In this document: one piece after another, positions 50,401-62,100 of the stretch
How positions within the stretch are numbered: position 1 is the first letter of the stretch
Layout of the letters: each line of letters opens with the position of its first letter
From: Akebia trifoliata
Taxonomy: Eukaryota; Streptophyta; Magnoliopsida; Ranunculales; Lardizabalaceae
Length of the DNA: 64,000 nt
Reading direction: 5' to 3'
Assembly: GCA_017979445.1 (NCBI GenBank)
Contig: CM030711.1
Location: forward strand, 2,852,001-2,916,000
Program-made: the position numbers and the translations under genes
The notes under the pieces: model-generated
The model's input: only the letters and a program-made list of their open reading frames with translations
What the model was told of the DNA's origin: nothing
Database searches by the model: none

Positions 50401-53400
50401 AGCTCTGGAATGAAGCCGATTGCTGCCACATATTCCCATTCCAACTATCAAACAAGAGGCCTTATTATCCATAAATAAAAATACTTTGGCTTAATGTAAC
50501 ATTCCCATAGAAAGTGGCCGGAAATCAAAGTGTTATCTTGAAAAAGGTCTTTTTCTTGCCATTTGGTATAAAAAGGAAATGGGCTGGAATGGAAAAGGCA
50601 TTTCTCAAATGGGATTAATATAATGGAAAATGGCTCCTTTTAAAAATCAGAGGCAATCTTTTTCCATCGACTAAAACCCTCTCTCCCCCTCACTCTCAGC
50701 CTGTGAGGAAACCTTCCCTCTTTTTCTTTTTCTTTTTTCCTTATCTTTCCTTTTTATCTCTCATGTACATAACCCACAAAAAATGAATATTGCGTGAAGG
50801 TCAAATTTAGGAAACGTAGAAGCCTTGGTGCATTGTTAAACGAAAGAAAAAAAAGAAAAGTGATTCAAGGAAATCTATTACATGGACAACTCCTTTTCAA
50901 GAAAAAATTGCTTCTTACGAAACACATACATTCCATTGTGTTCCAAAAAGTAAAGAGAGCTCACCATGCTCCAAACCAAATCTCCAAAATTCAATTAGAG
51001 CATCTAATGGTATTTTAAGAGAAGAAAGCTCCCTAGTAGAGGTTGCATCATAAAGCCATGCCTTGCAGTCCAACAAAAGAGCCTCCACGCCAAAAAATAG
51101 TGCACCCTAAAAATCTTACATGAGAATTTTATAAAAGTGTAATATGTGGGAAAAAAATCAATTTATTTTAATTGCATTGTTCATGCAGGTATTCACAAAA
51201 CAATATACAAAATTGCAAAAGAAAAAGATTGCAAATGAATTCACAATTGTATTTTCTGGATGTAAATGCCCTAAATCAAATAGTAAATCAAAAGGAGCAA
51301 CTGAGTATGAGAATATGGTGCACTTCCTTAAAATGAAAGGAAATGGAAATAAATTAAGACTGCGCTGCAAGGGTGTCAGAATGTGAGCACTCATCATCAC
51401 GGGTGGATAAACCTGATCATGGGAGCTTGAAGCTCTTATCTTCAAAAAGATAATTTTCAACAATAATATAAACTAAAAAACTGTCAACCCAAAAAAGAGG
51501 CTTTTGTAGAAGGGAAAATATACTTGGCTGTTTACAACTAACATATCTCCCAGCCCCCACCCAATTGGAAAATGATCTTTTATTGGAAAAAGAAGTAACG
51601 TAGCTCCATTGCAAATGAAAAATTCCCAAGATGTTTCTAACAACAAAACCCCACCCCTATATGCCCTTCTTCTTTCTTCTTAAGGTCCTTGTCTCCTTTT
51701 GGTCCAAGTTTGACACCAATTCATGAAAAAAGGTATTTTGGTCTTCTTCTTCTTTTTTTTCTTTTTTTGATCAGAGGTATCTTCTGCTTCATTGCCCATT
51801 GGCGACGGAGGTGTGGGGGTATTTTTTGGGTCATTTTTGGTGTCATCTGGTGTGTTCCATGCTCAGTAAGAAGTTTCTTCGAGGCATGGCGAACTTTGGG
51901 TGCCTCCTTTGCAGGGGGTAGAGTAGATCTTATAGTCCCTCACTCCGTTTGCGGTTTGTTGGAGCATTTGGAAATAAAAGAATTGTCGTGTGTTTGAAGG
52001 GAAGGAGGTTTCATTATAGGATATTGTAGCATCTGTAAAAGGGTTCTTTCTTCTAGGTGTAAAGTTTTTTTAGATTTCAATGGAGTCTTATTTGATGCCT
52101 TCATGGGGAGGTGGGATTGGGTTTGTAATTTGTAATCTGCATCGGGTTTGTGGTTTTTTCACTTTTGTAATTTTTTTGGTCACCTCAATCATGTTTTAAT
52201 ACAATTGTATTTAACTATCAAAAAAAATCAAGACTTTTGTATTATGCTCGTTCAAAAGGTAGTCTGTGCATCCATTAAACTTTCCCAATCAATGAGTCAA
52301 TGAACCATGTGGATGATTGTACCAAGTTTCATTATATTCCCTTCTTACAGAATTTGTAAATTTAAAATACCTTATATACTTGTTTATATATAAAATATAT
52401 TAGGTTTAAAGTACAACCTTCAATCAAAGGAAATGTTGCATCCAATAATGTGGGAAAAACATTAAAACTTTCTTGAGGAGTAATATCAAGTCCTCGCCAT
52501 TTCAAAGCATTAAAAGGCAATCTAACCAAGTACTTATTGAGAAAGAGATAATTCTTACCTCCAAAAGCGAGAGGAAATTATGTGATGTAATATTCAACGG
52601 ACAGCCGTAAATAGACTTCAGAACATCAATAGTAGTCTCCAGATTCCACTGAATTGAAATATTGTCTAAGCGTGATTCACTGCCGGAACAAAAGACACAT
52701 AACCAACGGTTTATTAAGTAGATATCCACACAGTTCAGAAGCATCCATAATTAAGAAACCATGAAGAGTGATTATAATGGTTTGAAAACTCATTCTATCT
52801 CGTCTCACCCCCCCCCCCCAACCGATACCCAGTTGACTCATCCAAGTTATCTCATCTCAAATAAAATAAATCATTTAGTTCAGTTTATAATTATTAATTT
52901 ACTAGTAGGTGGCATGTGCAAACGCACATGTATAAAAAAAATTAGAATTTATGCATGATTAATAATGTGTATAATTACTTGAAAAAATATATATATATTT
53001 CAAAAAAAAATTAAAACTTATTTAATTTTAAATCAAGTTTTATCATTGAATATTGTACAGGACTTCTTGTCATTTGAAACATTAAGAAAGTGCTTTTAAA
53101 GATAACATAATAAGAAGATATTTTTGTAATTTTAGAAAACTAAAGTGTTCATAGGTGTCGTGGAACAGTAGTTTTATATTGTAAGAAGGCATTTTGTAAT
53201 TTAAAATATAAACTAAGGCGATTGTAAGGATAACACAATAAAAGGTGTGATTCTGAAGATAATATAATAAAAGGTTATTTTTGTAATTTTAGAAGACTGA
53301 TTAACGTAGTTATAGGGTCGTAGGGTTGTAATTTCATTCGTTTTGATGAAAATGACTTAACAATATTAAGGATAATTGTAAATGTGGGAGGTCATTTTTC

Positions 53401-54875
53401 GTCTTCCAATTTTGACCTCGAACCACGCTTACTTTGTCTTCTCTCATTATAATAGTATGTGTATATATAATAAAACACAATTGAGTTGCTACAGTTTTGT
53501 ATTTTTTGAGGTTAGGATAAACATCCCCTCAACTATAGTTTTTGATATGACAGATGTCTCATCGACCTACACCACACTTTTTTAACTTTCCTCTTCACTC
53601 TCTCTCAGTTTATTATATCTCCTCTTTAACCCACTTTTTTTTTTCATATTTTACTCTCTTAACCTCAAAAAAATTTAATAATATCCTTCCAACCTTATTT
53701 TCTTCTGTTTTTATCCCCTTAACCCCCAATATATATGTTGGGTAGGGATCAAGAGGCAATCAAAATTTGACAACCTTTGTCCCATATAGATTAGAATTTT
53801 TCGGAATAGGCTAATTTTTTGTGAGGAAAAATCAGTCGGTCCATTCTAAAACTTCTAACCCCATCAAAAGCAGTAGACAAGTTAACGGTCTATGATTTTT
53901 CAATTTGTAAACCACTTTTAATGGCTTTACAAGTTTCAGAATGGTCTAATTTTTTGTGAGGATGGTCTCCTCACTGTAGAAATCATCCTCACAAAAATCA
54001 GCCATTTCTGAAACTTCTAACATATGGGACAAAGTTGTCAAATTTTGGTTATCTCCTGATCTAGTCCCTTATATTTTTTATGAAATAAGATGTTAAGAAG
54101 ATGCTTAGTCACAATACCATAGAGAGTAAAATTTTAAATTATCAAAAAACAAAAGGTATTTTTATAAATAAAAAAAAATTACAAAGCCCAGTCGCTATTA
54201 TCAAAATATCTAACGAGTCATCTCATATCATTGACGAGTGAATGTGGAGGACGATTCAAATCATGATTTTATATCTTGTCCGAGACCAAAATGACTCGCT
54301 CGAGTCATCTGGGTATCTCCATGAACGGGACGGATAGATAAAGCATATCACATGTGCAAAATCTCGCCAGACAAATTACATATCCCACTCGTTCAAGAAT
54401 GATACGGATATGACTCAGTTCATACAACTCCAACTCGGTCTCCGACGGTATTTAAAACCATAATAATCAATTAAACATTACTTACAATAGTGAACTTTAA
54501 TTAGTTTCACATTTACCTGAAATCTCCAGTGAGAAGACGACGAAAATAAGAAGATTCTTGGATAAGTCTGTAAATGAATTAAAAATGAGAACCGAAACTA
54601 AAATTAGTAAGGTTTCTGCGAAGATTCGAGTAAACAGAGATGAAATATGATAATTACAGATCCAATAAAACTGAAACAATTAGAAGATGAATAAATATTT
54701 GCCTTTTTCGATCTGCTTGAACTTTGATCATTTGAAATGTGAGAATTGAAGGGAGATTCCAGCAAGAGATGTCCGTAGTTGAGATGAAAATCTCGGTTTG
54801 GTTAATCTTAGGTTCCATCGAGTGAGGATCTCTCAATTCGAGAACCACGAGCATGTTGTTTGAGGTTGAAGCCAT
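38239..54875 (-). CDS. FBL11: BTB/POZ-BACK-LRR protein, FBL11-like
   Basis: Probable substrate adaptor of a CUL3-type ubiquitin ligase, inferred from BTB plus BACK plus leucine-rich repeats; targets unknown. Nineteen exons: 54703-54875, 54517-54567, 52559-52679, 50965-51106, 50373-50422, 48870-48958, 48680-48788, 48042-48078, 47791-47915, 45803-46331, 45052-45333, 44596-44741, 43538-43906, 42863-43106, 42561-42616, 39478-39558, 39188-39232, 39004-39072, 38239-38412. Phases agree throughout: 2892 bases, 963 aa, close to the roughly 940 aa of the Arabidopsis protein. BTB is at about residues 30-160 (ISTTDISCWNLPS near the start, ISIQWNLE in exon 3), BACK at about 160-245 (VPYNLLHCCVEHPHL), and LRRs from about 300 to 930 (for example LSYLNLKGCTSVTDVGIS). 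The end, TVVKERV then TAG, fits the family. Intron 1 needs a GC donor. The introns hold many transposon remnants. Small exons 5, 8 and 17 rest on frame and family similarity and are the least certain. Confidence 0.88.
38505..38673. mobile_element. 169-bp MITE with 9-bp target duplication, FBL11 intron 18
   Basis: Termini GGGTCTCGTTAACATGTGCC and the inverse of GGGTTTGTTAACGTGTGCC. Flanks are CTAAAATAC (38496-38504) and CTAAAATAT (38674-38682), 8 of 9 identical, fitting a Mutator-type MITE. Confidence 0.78.
39600..40665 (+). mobile_element. Decayed LINE, FBL11 intron 15
   Basis: The plus strand retains LINE reverse transcriptase vestiges: RLSQGNPLSPF, then a broken catalytic box (FSNG where FADD is expected), then the zinc-binding end (LWTILPFAIAWGLWKERNNR). 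It finishes with AATAAAATTTATATTTATC and an A-run. Stops interrupt it. It is antisense to FBL11. Confidence 0.8.
40680..42330 (+). mobile_element. Second decayed LINE-like segment, FBL11 intron 15
   Basis: The 41172-41441 frame contains GRRNRVYFWEYKCC, like the region just after the reverse transcriptase of plant LINEs. The rest is frame-broken. A G-rich tract lies at 42018-42094. It may be the same family as the element before it, rearranged. Confidence 0.55.
42018..42094 (+). repeat. (GGGT)n and poly-G tract
   Basis: Repeated GGTGGGTGGGTG units end in a run of about 16 G. Several G runs of three or more lie close together, so the plus strand could form a G-quadruplex. It is on the non-coding strand of an FBL11 intron. 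Confidence 0.85.
44415..44453. repeat. 39-base uninterrupted poly-G tract, FBL11 intron 12
   Basis: 39 consecutive G on the plus strand, followed by TAAG and a T run; the FBL11 transcript would carry poly-C. Its true length is uncertain because such runs are often misassembled. Confidence 0.9.
45646..45664. repeat. (TG)n microsatellite
   Basis: About nine TG units in FBL11 intron 10. Confidence 0.95.
46930..47500 (+). mobile_element. Possible LINE remnant, FBL11 intron 9
   Basis: Less AT-rich than its surroundings. It has a 3' end like the other LINE tails here (CTCGACCTCC, then CTTTTCTAATGAAT and an A-rich stretch). No clear protein domain. Confidence 0.35.
49530..50060 (+). mobile_element. 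LINE remnant, FBL11 intron 5
   Basis: Contains GTTTGTTGAGGCATCTGGAA and GGAAAGGA, which align with the LINE piece at 51740-52235 (GTTTGTTGGAGCATTTGGAA). Preceded by a T-run at 49532 that may belong to a second, opposite tail. Borders not fixed. Confidence 0.45.
51740..52235 (+). mobile_element. LINE 3' remnant, FBL11 intron 3
   Basis: The plus-strand frame ends like the LINE ORF2 C-terminus, followed by a 3' tail TTTTAATACAATTGTATTTA and an A-run near 52220. It is antisense to FBL11. Confidence 0.55.
52902..53462 (-). mobile_element. Non-autonomous Helitron, FBL11 intron 2
   Basis: The minus strand ends with hairpin CATGTGCGTTTGCACATG, CCACCTA and the canonical CTAG, followed by T. The 5' part has ACTATTATAATGAGAGAAG, but the first bases (expected TCTTT) are altered. 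Same family as 59956-60240, 1904-2779 and 26488-26983. Confidence 0.75.
53741..54068. mobile_element. Fold-back MITE, FBL11 intron 2
   Basis: Arms pair around CAAAATTTGACAAC and its inverse, and TTTTTTGTGAGG and its inverse. The interior (CTTCTAACCCCATCAAAAG) is shared with the element at 17377-17786, so both belong to one family. No clean target duplication. Confidence 0.65.
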
Positions 54876-57800
54876 GAACGATTGATCGAAGCAAGTAGAG
54901 CTTTAGGTCTGAAGAGTGACGACTCGTTCGAAATTATCGAAATTGGAAAAGGTGACGACACCATAGCACGTGAAGGACGACTCTAATCTCAATCGACGTT
55001 TTGCTTGGAAGGGCAAGAATCGTGCAATTAGCGCCCACCATATCACGCTTTTAAAACTCGGTTTCGCGTCGCGTCGCGTCGCACCTCGTCCATGACGGAT
55101 ATCGAGTTGCCTCGGACGATACGTCTCGTTTCGCTTGAGTCGTCGCGTTTCGCCAGTGAGATAATGATTTTTATCCATTTAAATAATCTGACGAATAAGA
55201 TGAAGTCCTTCACCTCATTTGGACTCAAACCCTTTGTTCTCTGGTTCATTTGGTTGAGAAAAAATAGCAAAACTCGATTTGGGGGTGAAAATGATAGGGT
55301 TTCAATCATGGAAAATTGGTAAAATTTGTTCGTCTTAAATATCTCAAACAAAATTTTTTATATCTCGTCTGAGATGTATTGTTTGTCTCACTAGATTAAA
55401 AAAATCTTGTTTGTCCGTCTTGTCCTTGCTTGATATCGAGACGACTCAAGCGAGTTTTGAAATCATGCACCATATATACTCATGGAACCCACTTGAGTGA
55501 AATCTTTTGAAAAATAATATTATAGTTATACCCTTATCTTATTACTCTATACACCATCCCAAACCATCTCATCATCTTCTCTATCCATTTTCTCACCGTG
55601 AACCTCTCTCTTTCTAATATTCTTACTATAAGTTTTTTTCTTCTTTGCATTTAGAAAAATTAAACAAAGGTTTTAAGTTTCAACTGGTGTTTCAAATTTC
55701 AACGAGGGTCTTCTCCTTCTTCAATATTCTTTCTTGATTTATTACCTAAAAAACCAATCAAATCGAAATCATTTGTGTGAAACCTCTAATTTGATATGCT
55801 AGTGTCTAATCATTATTGTAAAGTTCGATATGATTGCTCAATTGTTAACTGAGCTAAACCATTCCCACCGTCCTTATTTAAAAAAGAATATTCATATGTC
55901 CCTTAAAAAAAGAAGGGCGATAAAATGACTTTCTTTCGAGTGATTTGATTCGTCAATAGGGAACCATCCCAAAGCATAGGAAGTTGTTTTTTTGAATGTT
56001 ATCGTTCAAGCATCTACTAATCGTATAAACAAAAAATCAGAACTAGCATACCAAATTGGAGATTTACACAATAAAGTTTTGTTCTAAGACCTTATTGAAT
56101 CTATTTTGTAATGTTCGGTAAATTATAAAAACCTACTAAAAAAAAAAATCGTGTAAATCTTTGTATTTAATATGTCAATACATACCAAATTGATTTTGTA
56201 ATGTTCGATAAGTACCTACCAAATTAGTTAAAACAACTTCAATTTAGAACCTATCGAAATTTATTTGATGCATTTTAAGATTTTAATAAGTGGACATAAA
56301 GAATTATGAAAAAATAGGTGAGTGGAACGAGTAATTGACCGTTGAGAACATATATGGTGAACTCGAGTGGCACGACTTAAAGGGAAAAATCTCTATCGTC
56401 ATCGGCATCAACGCCACCATCCTCGATGCCACCGCTCTCTCTCTCTCTCATTATTATTTTGTTATTTTTCTTCCTATTTTTTTTCTCTCACCACCCCATC
56501 TCTGTCTAAATGGTTCATCTAAAAATTAAAATATTGGTTGGAGGGTGTATGAAAAATATAGTAAAAATAGATAGATTTTTAATTTTGTGAACTATTGTGA
56601 GAGCCTGGTTCACAAATTCCTTTGGTTTAAAGGTAAAAGTAGGGGCATTTGTGGGACGAAAAATTGGTGTTCACCAACTTCTGCATTGTCTTCCCGCTTA
56701 TAATGGTAAAAAGGAGTGGTCACTCATCATCCTCATCTCTCCTTATAATATATTTGGAGTACCCAAATCACCCTTTTTTGCATCTTCTTCGCATACGTAA
56801 CTTTTCTTATAATGATTATCAACTATTTTCAACGGTTTTCGATCGTAAATGATTTATTTATTTATTTCAACGATTTACAATAAAATTTGATGAACATAAT
56901 TGGGGGTAAATTAAAGGAAGATTTTGAAGATTTGAAGATTTTTATTGTAATTTTTTATTCGAATATCCATTTTGCAATTATAATATATACATTTTGTATA
57001 TTTTGAGAAAATCTATCTATTATCAAAGTTGAAATAAATAAATAAATAATTCTGAATCACATTTACAATGTTGAGTTCAACATTTTTTATCACCGAAATA
57101 AACACTTTTGTTGGTTGAGTTTTTACGATAAAAATATTGAACTTGACAATAAAAATGGTGGTCCCCCCCCTATTCTTTTTTCCCGACTTCAATATTAGAT
57201 AGATATTCTTGAAATACTCAAGGTGCATATATTATAGTTGTGAAACATATACTAGAATAAAAAATCATGACGACTTAAAAAAATAAATAAAATAGAATCC
57301 CAACTTCATTCGTTAAAAAATTATAAATCAATGAAATAAAATAAAAAATACGTCTAAATGTTAAAATTTCATGATTATATCATTCTCCATTCATCACTCG
57401 CAATCGAAAATCGATATTATAATAAGATATGAGGTGGAGGGATCATTTAGATATATTTTTTCTTGTTAAATAGACCATCAAGCCACCACCCCAAAGGATA
57501 TGGATTATATAAAAACAAATCCCTTACATATGGTCTGTTAAATAATTTTCTCTGAAAAAAATTATTTCACCAAGAATTTTAAAAGTACCAACAATACCTT
57601 TTTAAATTCCAACAACTCCTTAATTTTTAGTAGTCATAATTTTCAAAAAAAAATTTATGATCAATGACAAACACATAACTACTATACCCAAAATAGCAAA
57701 ATCATCGTGTAAACGAGAGTGTATTCGACCACTAGGTAGATTTTCACGAAATTCTTGAGCGTCCGTGACCAATGTTGTTACATCTGATTGCATATGCCTA

Positions 57801-59172
57801 TATATTACTTTTTTATCGTTAAAAAAATATTCGAAATACATATATAATAATTAACAATACAAATATTCGGATCAAAGTTACGACTAAATCTTTAAAATTA
57901 TGAACATCTTTATTCATTTATCATCTCAAATAATTCAAAAGTTATTAAAATCTTAGAAATCACAAATATATTATTCTCTAGGAGGGAACAATGGCCTGCA
58001 AGCAATAGTCATTGAAAAAGGTAACTAAAGAGATGTGAAAAGGGTAGTTTTGATATTTGAAACTTTATTAAGGTGGGCAGAGATAAAAGTGTACCAACTG
58101 CGTTATCAAGCTAGCACACAAAACATTAGGGGTACTTAAAAAGAAGTCCCTATATCATCAGGGACCTTTAAGTAATTTTCTCAAGCCATTTCTTAAGATC
58201 CGAGCATTCCTAAATCTCAACCGTACGTTTGACGTTTGATGTTACCGTCCAAAAAACAAAAAAAATCAGACAAAAGTAAGATGAAACGTGCAAAGTTCTC
58301 AACAAGGAAAAAGAAAATTTAAAGCTGAAAAGTGGTTGAAGTTCCGTTTGAAACACTATTAAAGCTCACCCAGACAAATTTCTGGTCAGAAATAGTCGTT
58401 TTTTGGACCACGAGTCATCTCCTCGAAATTGTTGATTGAGGTTAGACACCCAATCTTCATTTTTTGATTTTTTTTATTAAATTTATCTCGATCTCGATCT
58501 TTAAGTTCATATTTTCAAATTCTCCATTTTTTTTCATGAAAATGATGATAATGATCACGATTATGCACCTCTATATATACTGAAAAACTTAATTTTCGAT
58601 CTTTGCTAAAAATTAGTTGGGTTTTATTCGAAATCGGTAAGAACTGAGAATGAAAATCTCGGTTTTTACTGCAATTTGATGCCTGTGTCTATGAGGAGGT
58701 TCCTATGTTCCGAATTTCTTAGATACTTGAAAAAAAAAAGATTTTTTTTTGGCTTCGATTGGTAAAATCTGATGGAATCGGTGAAATCTGATCAGTGTTT
58801 AACCTTATGAAAGTTTAAAAAAAAAAATTAATTGATAAAAGTTTTAATTTTTTATCCGTAGGTTTCTGCTCTTTCTGTTCAATTTTGTTTTGTGGAATTT
58901 TGTATTATAAATTTTAGTTTAAAATGCTAAGTTTTTGTGGCAATGGAATTCCTGTCTTGATATTGTTTGGTGAAATTTTGGGTATTTTGCATTTTCTGTA
59001 TCATCTGGGAATGGCTTATTTTAATCTGTACTAATTCTGTTATACTATCTGTGTTTCATGTTGCCCTAATATGTTAATTTGAATAAAAGATTGTGCGGAA
59101 TCGATTGGTCATCCAGATTCATTTCGACTAAAAGAGTATCGAGTTAGATACGGGTGGCGAATTTCACTTGTG
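54876..59172. other. Divergent intergenic region FBL11/INVE
   Basis: 4.3 kb between two start codons facing away from each other, so it should carry both promoters. Near 55066-55085 there is a small GCGTC repeat with GC-richer sequence, about 190-210 bases upstream of the FBL11 ATG. The rest is AT-rich with no recognised gene. Confidence 0.6.
58571..58580 (+). promoter_or_regulatory. Possible TATA box of the invertase gene
   Basis: CTATATATAC about 600 bases upstream of the ATG. It would make sense only with a long leader or a 5' leader intron (a possible donor GGTAAGAAC lies near 58636). Weak. Confidence 0.22.
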
Positions 59173-62100
59173 ATGTCGATGGGCACCTCAGAGGCTGTTT
59201 TACAAATATTGTCGGGGGCTGCTCCTCGCCTATTTTGTTCTAACCTGTGTTTTAGTGGATCAGACTCAATATTGCCTGCTAAGTCCCATGTGAGATGTAG
59301 AAAGAATAGAAGTTCAGGCCATTCACTATCCCTAAATTATTCAAGATTGTTCCAGAGGTGTAGTGGGACCAATGGGTTTCAGGGGGTAGGTGTCTCTCAT
59401 GGAAATAATGCAATTAATCAATTTCAGGTTATGAGTTGCCGATGCCAACAGACTGAAAGTACTAGCGGGATAACTGCAGATGATGGAAACGGAACCTGGT
59501 TTGTGGATTCAGCGAAGAAATTACACCCAATTAATGGTGACGTGAATGGTCCGAATCTTCTAAATCTTGAAGAGGTCCCGCAGTTGAAAAATGAAAAGGA
59601 AGGTTTCGTATCAAATGGTAAGTTAGGTGGTGGAATAATTGAAGATGCATTGCACAAGGTTAGTGTAGACTCTATTGAGGATGAAGCATGGAATCTCTTA
59701 CAGGAATCTATGGTTTATTACTGCGGTAGTCCCATTGGAACGATTGCTGCAAAGGACCCAACCAATACCAATGTCTTAAACTACGATCAAGTCTTTATCC
59801 GCGATTTCATCCCTTCTGGGATAGCTTTCCTTTTGAAGGGAGAGTACGATATTGTTCGCAACTTCATCCTCCATACGCTTCAATTGCAGGTAACATAGTT
59901 TTTCTGTTCGAACCATTTATCCTAGCATGGCACTCTTTTACTAATGTTTTATATATCTTTACTATTATAATGAGAGAAGGCGGAGTAGAAGTGGTTCGAC
60001 ACCATTATTTGGATTCCAAAAATACCTACACCTTAACATTTAAACTCAATATAATCAGGGTCATTTTGGTCAAAAACTAAGAAAACTGCGATTGCATGTC
60101 CTAAAATCATGTTGGTTAGTTTTGAAAATTACAAAAATATTATTTTTACTATGTAATCTTCAAAACTACCCTTTAATTAACATTTTAAATTACAAATAAG
60201 CCCTTCATATACATGTGTGTTTGCACATGCCACCTTCTAGTTAAAATTAATTAAATTTTTTTATGGGTAAGCTGGACTTGAACCCATGGCCTCAAAGTTG
60301 CTTTGCAATGTGTCAAACCAACTAAGCTATAGGTCTAAGCCCTTTATTAAAATTAATTTTCTCATGCTTTGAATTGTTTTTGTATTTGGAAATTCTTGCA
60401 TTTGTTAGAAAGATGATTAGGTTACTACTATTTATAATATTTTATAATAGAGCTGGGAGAAAACAATGGACTGCCATAGTCCCGGTCAAGGGCTCATGCC
60501 TGCCAGCTTCAAGGTCCGCACAGTTCCACTCGATGGTGATGATTTTGCAACTGAAGAGGTTTTGGACCCTGATTTTGGAGAGGCAGCAATTGGCCGTGTT
60601 GCACCTGTTGATTCTGGTAAATAAAAATCTGTCAACAAGTCTTTTTAGGTATACACATATTTGCGTGTATTATCTTTCCTACTTACAAAGATGGGTTCTT
60701 ATTCAAAATTCAGGATTGTGGTGGATTATACTACTACGAGCGTATGGAAAATCCTCTGGAGATCTTTCCGTTCAAGAAAGAGTTGATGTGCAAACAGGAA
60801 TTAAGATGATTTTGAAGTTATGTCTTGCAGATGGTTTTGACATGTTCCCAACATTACTAGTGACGGATGGTTCTTGCATGATAGACCGTCGTATGGGAAT
60901 CCATGGCCATCCTCTGGAAATTCAGGTAAACAAGTTATTTATTTCCGTTGTTGATCTACAGCCGTCAAAGTCTTTTTTTGTCTTTTTTTTTTCCGTTGTT
61001 GATCTATTGGTTGTATTTTAGGTCATGTGTCCTCTTTATGTAATAAGGACAGTCCATTTCATGCGGATGCTCTGTTGTAGAATTTGGTTCTTTATTAAGA
61101 ATAACTAGGGTGAGGAAACTGCTGTGTTGTAAATTAGGGGTTTGCAAAAGTCATTAGCTTAATTTGTTTCATTGGATCATAAGTTGTGGTAAGCAATAAA
61201 AAATCACTTGCATTGCATTAACTTTAGTCAATTGGTTTCAAATTTAAATTGCAATTTAGGTGCTTGTTAACCAATATGGTGGAGAAAATTTGTGTTTTTT
61301 GAGTAATGTTTATGCCCTTGATCAAATACTTAGTTTTGGTTTTACAGACACACACCACCAGGCTACTCTTTCCACTACAAATATTTCAAAAATTAGAAAA
61401 ATGGTAAAATTTGCAGACTACAGTTTTGGGGTGTAAATATAACAATTTTGATAGAATCTTATGTCCATCTAAATATTTACTGGTTTTTGCATTTAGTCGG
61501 ATACTTGTATATCTATCTCAATTACAAAGATGCAGCGAGTGGTTCTCAACTTAGATAATGGAAGAGTTGCGACTCTTTGAGTGTTGACGTGGTTTACCTC
61601 GGAATATATTATTTCCGGTCTTCCAGACAAGTTTTTCTTAGTTGATTTGTGCAGGATGAATTCATTTTTAACCCCATCTTATAGTCTAGTTGCAGTTGAT
61701 GCATCTTTTTTAATTTAAAATATCAACATTTTTCAAATCATTCACTGTAATGGAAATCCATTGAATTATTGAGTTACTCGAATGTTTAGTGATTAGTATG
61801 ATCTCACCACAGGCTCTCTTTTTGTAATTAAGGGCCTGATTTTTGTGTTTCATCTCTTTGATTGTGCTTGATTTATTTGTTATTCAGCCTAAAATCAAAA
61901 TATTCCAATGAAGTTGGAATTTCTTGCTACATGCCTCTTACATGTGTAGTTTTCAATATTCTTACATTGATGAAATCCATTTTCTAGTTGCTCATGAGTC
62001 TATCCCTCATGGTCATCAGTTGCTTTTGTGTCCTTTTTCTAGTTGCTTGTGTGTGTGCAGACCATATTCAGTCACAAAAATCGGACTATTTCTCATCTCC

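Noticed and set aside
50373..50460. FBL11 exon 5 starting at the AG near 50452 or ending at 50369
   Set aside because: Those borders break the frame; 50373-50422 keeps phase and reads EHAIGFIPELC then NF-MWAISC like the family.
55043..55351. Overlapping small frames near the FBL11 start on both strands
   Set aside because: They arise from the GC-rich repeat patch and have no recognisable product.
60264..60335. Functional tRNA gene
   Set aside because: Acceptor ends do not pair and the anticodon stem-loop is not normal.
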